A DNA stretch of 64,000 nucleotides from DATARH01 sp963746885 (GCA_963746885.1 CAVVDM010000006.1:124001-188000), one strand, 5' to 3'; positions 37,386 to 50,679 are shown, numbered from the stretch's first letter. Notes: generated from the sequence alone by a model not told the origin. Translations and numbers: made by a program.

Positions 37386-38633
37386 ATGGGCATGACGATC
37401 ATCGAGAAGATCCTGGCGCGGGCAAGCGGTGCGGCCAGGATCGCGCCGGGCGACCTCGCGGTCGTCGACGTCGATCTCGTCGTGATGATCGACCTCTCCT
37501 TTTCGCGCGGCTCGTGGCGCGAGGTGTTGCAGGTGCACGACCCTGCCAAGGTTGTCGTCGTGTTCGACCACGACGTGCCGGCCTCGAACCGCGACAGCGC
37601 GGCAATGCATGTGCGCGGCCGCGAGTTTGCGCGGCGTTTCGGCATCGCCCGGGTGCACGATGTCGGGCCGGACCAGGGCATCAGCCACGTCGTCGTGGCG
37701 GAAAACGCCTACGCGCTGCCGGGCAGCGTCATGGCCTGCTCCGATTCGCATACCTGCAGCGCCGGCGCGCTCAACTGCGCCGCCCGCGGCCTCGGCGCAC
37801 CCGACCTGACCTATGCGCTGACCACCGGGAAGACCTGGTTCCGGGTCGGCGAGACCGTGCGCTACGACCTCGACGGCCGGCTGGCTCCCGGGGTGTCGAC
37901 CAAGGATCTGTTCCTGCACATCGCCGGCGCCTATGGCGACCATGCCAACCAGAATGTCGAGTTCGGCGGCTCGGCGCTGGCCGCTCTCTCGATCGACGCG
38001 CGCCGCACCTTGACGACGATGGGCGCCGAACTGTCCGCCGAATTCGCCACCTTCGAGCCGGACCAGGTGCTGATCGACTACGTCAAGGCGCGCAACCCGG
38101 CGCCGTTCGAGCCGCAATACCCCGACCGCGACGCTTCCTACGCGGCGCGGCGGCCGATCGACCTCGGCACATTGCGCCCGATGGTGGCATTGCCCGACAG
38201 CGTCATCCGCAACACCGTCCCGGTGGAGCAGGCTGCGGGCGAGCCGATCCAGCAGGCGTTTATCGGCTCGTGCGCCAACGGTACGCTCGACGACCTCGCC
38301 GAGGCGGCCCGCGTGCTTGCGGGGCGGCGGGTAGCGCCGGGGGTGCGGCTGCTGGTGACGCCGGGCTCGCAGCGCATCGCCGCCGCCGCGACCAGGGCCG
38401 GCTATACCCAGATCCTGCTCGACGCCGGCGCGGTGGTGACGCCGGCGACCTGCGGCGCCTGCTATGGCGGGCATATGGGCGTCGTTGGCCCGGGCGAAAC
38501 CTGCATCACCGCCAGCACGCGCAACTTCCCCGGCCGCATGGGCCACGAGTCGGCGCGCATCTACATGGCCTCGCCGGCGACGGTAGCCGCCTCGGCGGTC
38601 AAGGGCCATATCGCCGATGCCGGCAGCCTGTAA
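37386..38633 (+). CDS. Aconitase-family dehydratase large subunit (LeuC/homoaconitase-like)
   Basis: 415 residues. [4Fe-4S] ligands are visible in SDSHTC, FIGSCANGTLDD and TCGACYGG; the substrate and cluster regions ACSDSHTCSAGALNCAARG, TTGKTWFRVGETVRYDLDG, and TRNFPGRMGHESARIYMASPATVAASAVKGHI are family standard. With the adjacent small subunit it forms a two-subunit hydro-lyase that isomerises or dehydrates hydroxy-tricarboxylic or dicarboxylic acids. It is shorter than true LeuC and sits outside a leucine operon, so a catabolic substrate (for example 2,3-dimethylmalate or methylcitrate-like) is possible. GGGGAGG precedes the ATG. Confidence 0.9.
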   Translation: MGMTIIEKILARASGAARIAPGDLAVVDVDLVVMIDLSFSRGSWREVLQVHDPAKVVVVFDHDVPASNRDSAAMHVRGREFARRFGIARVHDVGPDQGISHVVVAENAYALPGSVMACSDSHTCSAGALNCAARGLGAPDLTYALTTGKTWFRVGETVRYDLDGRLAPGVSTKDLFLHIAGAYGDHANQNVEFGGSALAALSIDARRTLTTMGAELSAEFATFEPDQVLIDYVKARNPAPFEPQYPDRDASYAARRPIDLGTLRPMVALPDSVIRNTVPVEQAAGEPIQQAFIGSCANGTLDDLAEAARVLAGRRVAPGVRLLVTPGSQRIAAAATRAGYTQILLDAGAVVTPATCGACYGGHMGVVGPGETCITASTRNFPGRMGHESARIYMASPATVAASAVKGHIADAGSL

Positions 38634-38646
38634 GGAGAACCGAGCT

Positions 38647-39150
38647 ATGCCGACCGGCCAGGTATGGAAATTCGGCGACGACATCAACACCGATCTGATG
38701 CTGCCCGGACCGCTGTTGACGGCGAGCGAACAGGAGCAGGCGCGCGCGGTATTTGCCGCCAACCGCCCGGGCTGGATCGACCAGATTGCCGCCGGGGACA
38801 TCATCGTCGGCGGGCGCAATTTCGGCACTGGGTCGAGCCGGCCGGCGGCGCGCTCGTTGCGCAATATCGGGCTCGGCGCTCTCGTTGCCGAATCGATCAA
38901 CGGCCTGTTCTTTCGCAACGCGGTCAGTTTCGGCTTTCTCGCGCTCGAATGCCCGGGCGTCCACGCCGCCTTCGACGAGGGCCAGACCGCCGAAATCTCG
39001 ATCGCGGACTGGACCGTGCGCAACCGCGACACCGGCGCGGTATTGCCGGTGAAGCCGGTGCCGGAGCGGCTGCTGTCGCTGATGATTTCGGGCGGCATCT
39101 ATCCGCTGCTCGAAGCCGAGGGCCTGATCGCGCCCCGCGAGCGCATCTGA
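38647..39150 (+). CDS. Aconitase-family dehydratase small subunit (LeuD-like)
   Basis: 167 residues: VWKFGDDINTDLMLPGP, the swivelling-domain motif GGRNFGTGSSRPAARSLRNIGLGALVAESINGLFFRNAVSFGFLALECPGV. Starts 13 bases after the large-subunit stop with AGGAGA upstream. The pair would make one heterodimeric hydro-lyase. Confidence 0.92.
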   Translation: MPTGQVWKFGDDINTDLMLPGPLLTASEQEQARAVFAANRPGWIDQIAAGDIIVGGRNFGTGSSRPAARSLRNIGLGALVAESINGLFFRNAVSFGFLALECPGVHAAFDEGQTAEISIADWTVRNRDTGAVLPVKPVPERLLSLMISGGIYPLLEAEGLIAPRERI

Positions 39151-39162
39151 AGGCCCCCGCCA

Positions 39163-39360
39163 ATGGAAGACGAAGGCTTCGTCGATGACGACTTCATCGC
39201 CGACACCGCGCGCGACTTCATTGGGCGGTTCGGGTCGAGCGCCCTCGCGGTGCTGGCGGAGCGCGCCGAGATCGCCGCGGCGAGCGGCCACTACCTGATG
39301 GCGCAGACTTGGCGCGAGATCCTGGAAGCCGCACAGCATATCGTGGCGTCGGAACTGTAG
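39163..39360 (+). CDS. Small conserved-looking protein, 65 residues
   Basis: MEDEGFVDDDFIADTARDFIGRFGSS... is an acidic N-terminus followed by amphipathic helices (ALAVLAERAEIAAASGHYLMAQTWREILEAAQHIVASEL). No family recognised. It lies 12 bases after the small subunit and 10 bases before the amidase, so it is part of the same operon; bacterial operons of this sort often carry such short helical proteins of unknown role. Confidence 0.65.
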   Translation: MEDEGFVDDDFIADTARDFIGRFGSSALAVLAERAEIAAASGHYLMAQTWREILEAAQHIVASEL

Positions 39361-39370
39361 GGGATAGCGG

Positions 39371-41710
39371 ATGAGCAAACACGCCGGCGCAACATCGTTC
39401 CGCGTCGAAGAGATGACGATCGCGGAGCTGCACGCGGCGATCCGGGCCGGCCGGACGAATTGCGTCGCGGTCGTGCAGCAGTACCTGGCGCGGGTGCGAG
39501 CCTATAACGGGGTCGCGAGCCTCCTGGTCACGGACGACGGCGCCGCGATCCCCAAGGCAGAAGGTACGATGCGCGCCGGCGCGCCGCTCGCCTTCCCGAC
39601 CGAGACGGTCAGGGCCGCGACGCTGTTTCCCGATCTCGACAAATACCGCGGGCCGCCGCTCGAATTCGGCCGCATGGAGGCGACCGCCTCGGATCCCGCA
39701 GTGCAACAGCAATACGGCATGATCGTCGGCAAGCCGCAGGCGGGGCAGCTCAACGCGCTGGCGACGCTCAACATCCGCGGCGAGCGCTCGGTGACCTGCG
39801 AGGGGGAATTCGACCGTCACCCGTCGCTCGGGGCGCTGGCGCCGGGCGCGCCGCCGGTGTGCGACGAGTTCCGCCATCAGCCCGACGCGCTCGAACATGC
39901 CGCCGAACTCGACGCCCTCTATGGCAGCAACCCGCCGCTCGACGACATGCCGATGTACGGCGTCGTGTTTTCGTTCAAGGACCCGTTCGACACCAAGGAC
40001 ATGCGCACGACCGGCGGCGGCGACGCCGCCTATGACATCGACTTTCCGGCGCGCGACCACATCCTCGTCGAGCAGTTGCGCGAGAAGGGCGCGATCATCT
40101 TCGCCAAGGCGGTGTGCACCGAATATAACGGCCGCGCCGGCAACCCCGGCGGCCGCCACAAGCCGGACAAGGTATTGCCGTCGGTGCTCGGCTATCAGCG
40201 CAGCACATGGGGCGGCAACCCGGCCAATGTCTACGACACCACCCGCGCCGCCTCGTTGGGGTCGAGCTCGGGCTCGGCCGTGTCGGTCAGCGCCAACCTC
40301 GTCATGGCGTCGCTCGGCGAGGAAACCCGCGCCTCGACGCGCGGCCCGGCCAACCACAATGCCTGCGCTCTCATTCTGCCGCACAAGGCGATGCTCGGCT
40401 TCGACGGCGGCGCGATCGGCGCCGACATCTATTGCGACCGCGCCGGCATCATCTGCCGCACACTCGCCGACTGCGCCAAGGTGCTCGACGCGCTGAAGGA
40501 CCCCGAGCACGGCTATTACGACCCGCGCGACCCCTACACGACCGTGCCGCGCTCCTCGGTGCTGAGTACGCCCTATGCGAGCCATGCGCAGGAAGCGGGC
40601 ACGCAAGGCGCGCTGCGCGGCGTGCGTATCGGCATCGTGCGCGAATCGATGCTGGTGCGGCCCGGCGAGCGCGCCACCGTGCCGATCTGCACCGCGGCCG
40701 CGGCCGAGATCAAGGCGGTGCTGGGCGACCGGCTCGGCGCGACGCTGGTCGAGTCCGCCGATCCGCTATGGCCGCGCGACCCCGACCTCGAACAGATGCA
40801 CCCGGATTTCCGCGCGGCCCTGGCCAAGCTGGTGCCGGTCTTCATGCCCGACCTGCTGTTCCGCCTCGGGCCTGACGGCACTCCGCTGTTCAAGGAGTTC
40901 GCGGCGGCGATCCGGCCGACCGAGTTTCTCCCCGGCAAGGTGTTCGGCAGCGGCACGCTGGCGCCGATCGACTACCTGGTGGAGCTGGCCGAAGGCCGCA
41001 TCGCGCCGCCCGCCAATTTCGACATCGCCACGATCCAAGGCCAGGAGCTGGCGATGAGCTTCCGCTTCCACATTCCGCAATACCTGTCGCGGCGGGCGGC
41101 GGACTGGGCGGCGCGCGGCTACGCCGAGACCCTCGCCGATTTCGCGGCGCTCAACGCGCGCTCGAAATTCTGGGGCGACGACGGGCGCGCCGCCTTCCGC
41201 AACTGGGAGGAGGTCGCCGACCCGCGCAATCCGCTGGGCGGGCGCCAGGGAGTCGACGAGCGCATCATGCTGCGCGAGCTGTTGCGCCGGCTCGACATGC
41301 TGGTGCTGTTGGAAAACCGGCTCGACGCGTTCGTCCGCCTGCACACGCCATTGCCGCCCGCCAGGATCGGCGGCGCCTGGGACCCGCCCGGCGGCCAGAA
41401 CAACCTGCGCATGGAATCGTTCTACGGCCCGAATGCCGGGCTGACCGAGGTGTTGATCCCGGCTGGCTACGTCACCGAGGCGTGGGACCCGGTGTTCGCG
41501 CTCAGCCCCGACGCCACCCGCTATATGCCGGCGCCTGCCGCTGCACCGACGGCTCTACCGCCGCCGGGCCTCCCCTTCTCGCTCGTCTTCCGTGCCGAGC
41601 CCGGCCGCGAGGATGTGGTGCTGAGGATCGCCTCCGCCTACGAAGCCGCCTCAAAGCGCCGCATCCCGCCCCCCGCGTTTGGACCGTTGCCGATAACGCC
41701 ACACGACTAG
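39371..41710 (+). CDS. Amidase-signature family protein, long form
   Basis: 779 residues, longer than the usual 450-550. The amidase signature triad is visible: Lys in GVVFSFKDPFDTKDM, cis-Ser in ASLGSSSGSAVSVSANLVMASLGEETRASTRGPA, and the nucleophilic Ser in the same segment (ETRASTRGPA aligned to GGSIRxPA). N- and C-terminal extensions (about residues 1-195 and 620-779) surround the core; the C-terminus contains LPFSLVFRAEPGREDVVLRIASAYEAASKRR, which is the normal terminal amidase motif. It is the last gene of the aconitase-pair operon and hydrolyses an unknown amide. Confidence 0.9.
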   Translation: MSKHAGATSFRVEEMTIAELHAAIRAGRTNCVAVVQQYLARVRAYNGVASLLVTDDGAAIPKAEGTMRAGAPLAFPTETVRAATLFPDLDKYRGPPLEFGRMEATASDPAVQQQYGMIVGKPQAGQLNALATLNIRGERSVTCEGEFDRHPSLGALAPGAPPVCDEFRHQPDALEHAAELDALYGSNPPLDDMPMYGVVFSFKDPFDTKDMRTTGGGDAAYDIDFPARDHILVEQLREKGAIIFAKAVCTEYNGRAGNPGGRHKPDKVLPSVLGYQRSTWGGNPANVYDTTRAASLGSSSGSAVSVSANLVMASLGEETRASTRGPANHNACALILPHKAMLGFDGGAIGADIYCDRAGIICRTLADCAKVLDALKDPEHGYYDPRDPYTTVPRSSVLSTPYASHAQEAGTQGALRGVRIGIVRESMLVRPGERATVPICTAAAAEIKAVLGDRLGATLVESADPLWPRDPDLEQMHPDFRAALAKLVPVFMPDLLFRLGPDGTPLFKEFAAAIRPTEFLPGKVFGSGTLAPIDYLVELAEGRIAPPANFDIATIQGQELAMSFRFHIPQYLSRRAADWAARGYAETLADFAALNARSKFWGDDGRAAFRNWEEVADPRNPLGGRQGVDERIMLRELLRRLDMLVLLENRLDAFVRLHTPLPPARIGGAWDPPGGQNNLRMESFYGPNAGLTEVLIPAGYVTEAWDPVFALSPDATRYMPAPAAAPTALPPPGLPFSLVFRAEPGREDVVLRIASAYEAASKRRIPPPAFGPLPITPHD

Positions 41711-41779
41711 CGATGTCCGGGTACCCGGCGGGACGCGGGAGGCTGACTTCTTCCGCCGGCTCGGAAAGCCAGACGGAGC

Positions 41780-42235
41780 CGCCCCGAATCCCAGGAATTC
41801 CGCCAAACTGTGTCGTAGCCGCGTGCCGACGACCTCGGTGCGGCGCTTGATCTCGCCGTTCAGGCGCTCGATGGGATTCGTCGAGTGCAACTTCGGGCGG
41901 TGCGCCGGCGGGAAGCTCATATAGGCGAGCACATCGCTCTCGGCTTCGTCCATCAGCTCGGCGAGCTTCTTGACCCCGGGGCGCAGCTGGTCGGCGACCT
42001 GTCGCCGCCGGCTCCCGGCGGCCTCGGCGTCGTCCTGGGCGAAGGCGGTGCCGATGAAGGCGGCGACGACGCGGCGGCCCTGCTTGCCGGCATGCGCCAG
42101 CACGTTGCGCATGAAGCGGCGGGAGGCAGCGCTGCCCTGTGGTGTTCAGGACCTTGGCGATGGCGGCCTTCAGCCCCTCATGGGCGTCCGCGATGACGAG
42201 CCCATGTCGGGGACCTGGCAATCCGGTTCCTTTGC
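41780..42235 (-). pseudogene. IS256-family transposase fragment
   Basis: Minus-strand coding remains: GLVIADAHEGLKAAIAKVLNTTGQRC, then after a frameshift near 42130 FMRNVLAHAGKQGRRVVAAFIGTAFAQDDAEAAGSRRRQVADQLRP...DVLAYMSFPPAHRPKLHSTNPIERLNGEIKRRTEVVG. This is the C-terminal half of a Mutator/IS256 transposase. The sequence after EVVG no longer matches, and the N-terminal half including the first Asp is gone at the junction with the recombinase region. The remaining 41711-41780 holds no gene I can identify. Confidence 0.8.
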
Positions 42236-42455
42236 ACATGACGCGGCGTCGCCATTTGAGGGGCGGGGGCATCGATCCGGGCAATCCGGAGATTGCTCCG
42301 GATCGGGGCCTGGGCGAGAGCGCGGCGGGGCCGGACCCGCATCTTGTGGCGCTCGTCAAATATCTTGCGCGCGGCGCGGCCGAGCGGGACTATGCGGAAC
42401 GCCGCAAGCCCCGCCAACCGGCCGATCCCGTTTCCGGGACCACTCGGGATTCCCC

Positions 42456-43254
42456 ATGAAAGCTGTCGCCATTTACGCCCGGTATTCGTCGGACCAGCAA
42501 CGCGACGCCTCGATCGAGGACCAGATCCGGCTATGCCAGGAACGCGCCGCCCGCGAGGGCTGGCGCGTGCGGCAATGCTACACGGACCATGCGATATCCG
42601 GCGCGAGCCTGATCCGCCCCGGCGTTCAGGCGCTGCTTCAGGACGCCTATGCGGGGCAATTCGAGATCATTCTCGCGGAGGGTCCATCGACCGGCTGTCC
42701 CGCGATCAGGAGGACATTGCAGGCATCTACAAACGGCTGCGCTTTGCCGATGTGCGGCTCGTCACGCTTTCAGAGGGCGATGTCAGCGAGCTTCATGTCG
42801 GCCTGAAAGGCACGATGGCCGCGCTTTATCTGCGCGACCTCGCCGACAAGACCCGCCGTGGCCTTCGCGGCCGGGTGGAAGCCGGAAAATCGGGAGGTGG
42901 GACCAGCTACGGCTACGATGTCGTGAAGCAGTTCAACGCCGATGGAACGCCGATCCGTGGCGACCGCACCATCAATGAGAACGAGGCCCGGATCGTCCAT
43001 CGTATCTTTGAGGACTATGCAAGCGGCGACTCCCCCCGCACGATTGCCGCCCGGCTCAATCGCGAAAGGGTGCCCGGTCCATCTGGCCGCGGCTGGGGCG
43101 CCAGCACATTCACGGACACCGCGAGCGCGGCACAGGCATCCTGAATAACGAGCTCTATGCCGGCCGGATCGTCTGGAACCGCCTGCGCTATATCAAGGAC
43201 CCGTCGACCGGCAAGAGCGTATCGCGCATCAACCTCGTCTCCGAATGGATCAAC
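42456..43254 (+). pseudogene. Large serine recombinase, 5' part (interrupted by IS66)
   Basis: N-terminal resolvase domain MKAVAIYARYSSDQQRDASIEDQIRLCQERAAREGW with the catalytic Ser in YARYSSDQQ, then after an indel near 42690 SIDRLSRDQEDIAGIYKRL..VTLSEGDVSELHVGLKGTMAALYLRDLADKTRRGLRGRVEAGKSGGGTSYGYDVV, and after a second indel near 43100 GTGILNNELYAGRIVWNRLRYIKDPSTGKS. The coding sequence continues at 45879 after the IS66 element. A short ORF fragment upstream (42240-42455) may be the small gene often found before such recombinases. Confidence 0.88.
43247..43254 (+). repeat. 8-bp target-site duplication, left copy
   Basis: GGATCAAC here is repeated exactly at 45871-45878 on the other side of the IS66 element. 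IS66 family elements characteristically create 8-bp duplications, so this fixes both ends of the element. Confidence 0.93.
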
Positions 43255-43289
43255 GTAAGCATCCGACGAGCGCCGCGGCGGCTTGAGCG

Positions 43290-44924
43290 TCAGGCGGCAG
43301 CGGCTTGATCGAGGGGCTTTTTCCAATGCCAGGGCAGGAGTTCGTGGAGGCGAGAGGCCGGATGATCGGCGATCCGGCGGAGCACGTCAGCCAGCCAAGC
43401 CTGCGGATCGATGTCGTTCATCTTGGCGCTGACGATCAGGCTGTACATGAACGCCGCCCGCTCGCCGCCGCGATCGGAGCCGGCGAATAACCATGCCCGT
43501 CTTCCGAGAGCAATGCCGCGCACCGACCGTTCGGCAGCGTTGTTCGAGAGGCAGATCCGACCATCGTCAAGGAAGCGCGTAAACGCGGTCCAGCGCTTGA
43601 GCATGTAGTCCATCGCCTGGGCGACGTCGTTGTGGCGCGATAGCCTGGCGCGTTCCTGGCGCATCCAGGCTTCCAGCTCAGCAACCAGCGGCGCGCTCAA
43701 TTCCTGGCGCACGGCTCTGCGCTGATCGGCGCTGTGGCCGTTGATCTCGCGTTCGATGTCGAACAGGGCGTCGATCCGACGGACCGCCTCCAAAGCGATC
43801 GGCGAGATGGCGACCGGTGTCTTGCCTTGCGCTTTGCGCCGGGCGCTGGCGGCCAGATCGGCCAGGACGAAGAAACTGCGGCGGGCATGCACCCAACACG
43901 CCGCTTCCAGAATGAGGCCAGGCCGGCGTCCCGCCTGGTAAAGCTTGTTGTATCCGCCATATGCATCGGCCTGGAAGATACCGGCATACGTTTGCAGATG
44001 GCGCTGGGGGTGCTCGCCGGTGCGGTCGCGGGAGTAATAGAACACCGCCGCCGGCGGTGCCGGGCCGCCAAACGGGCGATCGTCGCGCACATAGGTCCAT
44101 AATCGGCCGGTGATTGTCTTGCCCTTGGCCAGGACCGGCACCGTGGTGTCATCGCCATGCAGGCGCTCGGCCGCCAGCACATGGGCTTCGATCAGGCTGT
44201 AGAGCGGCTTCAACACGCCGGCGCAGGTCCCGACCTGATCGGCCAGGGTCGACAGGCTCACCTCGACACCCTCACGGGCGAAGCGTTCGCACTGCCGGTT
44301 GAGCGGTTGGTGCTGGCCGAACTTCTCGAACAGGATCATGGCCAAGAGGCTCGGTCCGGCCCAGCCCCGCGGGATCGTATGGAACGGCGCCGGTGGCTGG
44401 GTGATCTTCTCGCAGTCCCGGCAGGTGAATTTCTCCCGCACCGTCTGGATTACCTTCCACCGGCGCGGAATGCTTTCGAGGGTCTCGGTGATGGTCTCGC
44501 CCAGCTTGGCGAGTTTGGTCGATCCGCAGCAGGCGCACGCGCTCGGAGCGGGAACGACGACGCGCTCACGCGGCAGATGACCCGGGAACGGCTTGCGCGA
44601 CGATCTCTGCCGGGTGAACGCCTTGACCGCCGTGGTCTTCGCCGCCGCCTGTTCGGCCGCCAGTTCGTCCTGGCTGGCGGTGGCCTCAAGTTCCTCGAGC
44701 TGGAATTCCATCTGCTCCAGCAGCCGGGCCTTGCGTTCGGAGCGCTGGCCGTAGATCTCCCGACGCAGCTTCGCGATCTCCAGCCGCAGTGAGGCGATCA
44801 GGGCTTCGGTGCTGGAGATTTGTGCCACGGCTCGTGCCGCTTCGGCCTCCGCGGCAGCGGCACGAGCCTGCGCCTGTTCCAGGGCGGAGCGCAGCGCGGC
44901 GATGTCGTCATGGGCGGCATCCAT
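43290..44924 (-). CDS. tnpC: IS66 transposase TnpC (DDE)
   Basis: 544 residues: N-terminal Ala/Glu coiled coil with LRREIYGQRSERK (IS66 TnpC motif), a zinc-finger segment CACCGSTKLAKLGE...FTCRDCEKI, then a DDE core with LHGDDTTVPVL, DAYGGYNKLYQ, and the terminal block LSNNAAERSVRGIALGRRAWLFAGSDRGGERAAFMYSLI containing the catalytic Glu. Intact and of normal length. Confidence 0.95.
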   Translation of the reverse strand: MDAAHDDIAALRSALEQAQARAAAAEAEAARAVAQISSTEALIASLRLEIAKLRREIYGQRSERKARLLEQMEFQLEELEATASQDELAAEQAAAKTTAVKAFTRQRSSRKPFPGHLPRERVVVPAPSACACCGSTKLAKLGETITETLESIPRRWKVIQTVREKFTCRDCEKITQPPAPFHTIPRGWAGPSLLAMILFEKFGQHQPLNRQCERFAREGVEVSLSTLADQVGTCAGVLKPLYSLIEAHVLAAERLHGDDTTVPVLAKGKTITGRLWTYVRDDRPFGGPAPPAAVFYYSRDRTGEHPQRHLQTYAGIFQADAYGGYNKLYQAGRRPGLILEAACWVHARRSFFVLADLAASARRKAQGKTPVAISPIALEAVRRIDALFDIEREINGHSADQRRAVRQELSAPLVAELEAWMRQERARLSRHNDVAQAMDYMLKRWTAFTRFLDDGRICLSNNAAERSVRGIALGRRAWLFAGSDRGGERAAFMYSLIVSAKMNDIDPQAWLADVLRRIADHPASRLHELLPWHWKKPLDQAAAA

Positions 44925-45004
44925 GGCGATTATTTTGCCCCAAAAACGCAGGAAACCCGCGGCTTTCCTGGCGCAAAAACCGCCCCTGATTCATCATGTC
45001 GCAG

Positions 45005-45355
45005 TCACCCAGCCGCTTCCGGCCGCCAGGTTTTCTGCGGCATTCTCCAGTCGATGCCTTCGAGCAAATATCCCATCTGCCCGGCGCTGATCGCGACCAC
45101 GCCGTCCGCCGGCGACGGCCAGATGAAGCGGCCCCGTTCAAGCCGCTTGGCGAATAGGCACATGCCCTGACCGTCGTGCCAGATCACCTTGATCAGGTCA
45201 CTTCGGCGGCCCCGAAAAATGAAGAGATTGCCGCTGTGCGGGTCGTGCCCCAAAACTTCCTGGACCTGAAGTGCCAGGCTGGCCCAGCCCTTGCGCATAT
45301 CCGAATGGCCCGCCGCCAACCATACTCGTGTCCCCGGCGCTAGGGGCGCGATCAC
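45005..45355 (-). CDS. tnpB: IS66 TnpB accessory protein
   Basis: 116 residues: RVWLAAGHSDMRKGWASLALQVQEVLGHDPHSGNLFIFRGRRSDLIKVIWHDGQGMCLFAKRLERGRFIWP is the invariant IS66 Orf2/TnpB signature. It overlaps tnpA by four bases (ATGA). Required with TnpA and TnpC for transposition. Confidence 0.95.
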   Translation of the reverse strand: MIAPLAPGTRVWLAAGHSDMRKGWASLALQVQEVLGHDPHSGNLFIFRGRRSDLIKVIWHDGQGMCLFAKRLERGRFIWPSPADGVVAISAGQMGYLLEGIDWRMPQKTWRPEAAG

Positions 45356-45783
45356 TGGCCCAGCACCGCCAGAACCCGCCGCAAGGCCTCGGCATCGACA
45401 TGACGGTCAACACGCAGACGCCGGCCGCCCGACAACTCGATCTCCATCACGCCGCCAGCCGACATATCGGTGCCTTCGCTGCGGGCAGGAACGACGACCG
45501 GCGCGAATACCTCGTCGGGCGCTGCGACCGCGTCAACCTCCGGTGCGACCATCACCGGCATGAAGCCAGGCACCAATGACCGGGAACGCGCCCGCAACCC
45601 ATGAGCCTGGCGCCGCCATGTGTAGAGCAGACCCGTCGAAATCCCGTACCGCTGCGCAACTACAGCCCCAGAGGACCCCGGACGGTCGAATTCCGCGACA
45701 ATCGCCAGCTTCTGATCGACGCTCCACCGTCGGCGCCGCTCCGGTCCCGTTAAAATCTCCGCCCGTGGCCCAGAGCCCGTCAT
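45352..45783 (-). CDS. tnpA: IS66 TnpA accessory HTH protein
   Basis: 143 residues: an N-terminal HTH of the IS3/IS66 type (RRRRWSVDQKLAIVAEFDRPGSSGAVVAQRYGISTGLLYTWRRQ), then a variable linker and the C-terminal IELSGGRRLRVDRHVDAEALRRVLAVL motif. First gene of the IS66 operon. Confidence 0.93.
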   Translation of the reverse strand: MTGSGPRAEILTGPERRRRWSVDQKLAIVAEFDRPGSSGAVVAQRYGISTGLLYTWRRQAHGLRARSRSLVPGFMPVMVAPEVDAVAAPDEVFAPVVVPARSEGTDMSAGGVMEIELSGGRRLRVDRHVDAEALRRVLAVLGQ

Positions 45784-45870
45784 AAGAGCGCTCGTAAGAG
45801 TGACGTCACAGATCGAAAAAATGATCGGGTGACGAGCTCAACATCAAGACGGTCCCCCTCGGGGGATTAC

Positions 45871-45878
45871 GGATCAAC
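45871..45878 (+). repeat. 8-bp target-site duplication, right copy
   Basis: Exact copy of GGATCAAC at 43247-43254, directly after the right end of the IS66 element. Confidence 0.93.
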
Positions 45879-46772
<894 letters not shown>

Positions 46773-46897
46773 TTGGTTGGTTTGCCGGGGCCGACGGGCG
46801 GCGCCTGTGAGAGGGTTTTTGGGGAGTTCGGGGCGCGGCGATGGCGCGGCTGGTGCGGGACGGGATTGGCTTGTCGGGATGTCGAGCGGTCTTGGCG

Positions 46898-47016
46898 GGC
46901 CTGGCGGCGACCTACTCTTCCGCGTCTTAAGACGCAGTACCATCGGCGCTGAGGGTTTTCACGGCCGAGTTCGGGATGGGATCGGGTGTTTTGCCCCTCG
47001 CTATGGCCACCAGGCC
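46898..47016 (-). rRNA. rrf: 5S ribosomal RNA
   Basis: About 119 nt with the typical core CCCATCCCGAACTCGG and closing helix GGCCTGGTGGC...GCCAGGCC. Ends are placed by pairing of the terminal helix. Confidence 0.92.
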
Positions 47017-47244
47017 GGCCAAGACCGCGGACGGCTGCGCCGGCGCATCTGGGCTGGCCGACACCGCCGGCGCCGCCGCATCGCGGATGCGGGGAGCTAG
47101 CGGTTTCTCCGGCGAAGCGAGTTGTGTGTGTGTCTCCGAGAGGGTTGTTTGCCGCTCCCCCCGAGTGCATCGGGGGGAATGTTTGGTCGGTCGTTATTTG
47201 GCGACGCGAGGCGTCGCCGGATGGTGCTTGCCGCTGGATGTGGG

Positions 47245-50067
<2,823 letters not shown>

Positions 50068-50463
50068 GCGCCACACCCAACGGCAAGAACCATCGCCCCC
50101 GCTCCCGGCTGCCAAAGCAACCCACAAGCGGCGACGCAACGACCTTATCGTCCGATGCGGCAAACTTTCTCTCCCGGCGGAACCTGCGCTCCGCCGCCGG
50201 CGGTACCCGCGGGGTTCTTTCCCCGGGCCGCCGTTGAAGACACTTTCGGGACACACGCGCATGATCTCTACGGGGCTAACCCCGCGAGGACCGCGCACGG
50301 TCTCCCGACCTCGGTCACACAACTCGCTTCTTTACAATTTGCCATCAACAACACCCCCGGCATCCCAATAGGGATCCTGCGGGGGCAAATTCTGCTTCAT
50401 GCCGCGTTCTTCGGCTGCGGAGGCATCGCCTGTCGGCGCGCCAGCTTGCGCTTTCGCCGGGAG

Positions 50464-50539
50464 TGGTGGAGGTGAACGGGATCGAACCGATGACCTCCTG
50501 CTTGCAAAGCAGGCGCTCTCCCGACTGAGCTACACCCCC
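50464..50539 (-). tRNA. tRNA-Ala (TGC)
   Basis: 76 nt with encoded CCA: GGGGGTGTAGCTCAG...anticodon TGC in CTTTGCAAG...TTCACCTCCACCA. Second spacer tRNA of the rrn operon. Confidence 0.97.
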
Positions 50540-50679
50540 CCGGTGTTGCGAAGCAACACCGCCCCGACAGGCGAAACCGACGGTTTCGCCGCAAGCGGGG
50601 CTTCGCTTCCACAAGGCCAGCTCTCAGCGCTTGCTGCGCAAGCGCCCGTCGCCGCAGCGCTTCCGATTGGAAGCGCTGG

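Larger units (their letters stand above)
43255..45870 (-). mobile_element. IS66-family insertion sequence, complete (about 2.6 kb)
   Basis: Carries the three-gene IS66 set (tnpA, tnpB, tnpC) on the minus strand, with ends starting GTAAGCATCCGACGAG (left) and, in reverse complement, GTAATCCCCCGAGGGG (right), a typical imperfect IS66 terminal repeat beginning GTAA. Flanked by the exact direct repeat GGATCAAC. Removal of the element and one repeat copy reconstructs the recombinase in frame (SEWIN-RPVPDLRIIDDTLWD). Confidence 0.95.

Noticed and set aside
36648..39098. An 816-residue minus-strand open frame
   Set aside because: It is real only from 37304 down to 36648 (TPR protein). Upstream it is antisense to the LeuC/LeuD-like genes.
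50540..50679. Possible small RNA or riboswitch between tRNA-Ala and tRNA-Ile
   Set aside because: The stretch has GC-rich hairpins but lies inside the processed rrn spacer and shows no recognisable riboswitch core.
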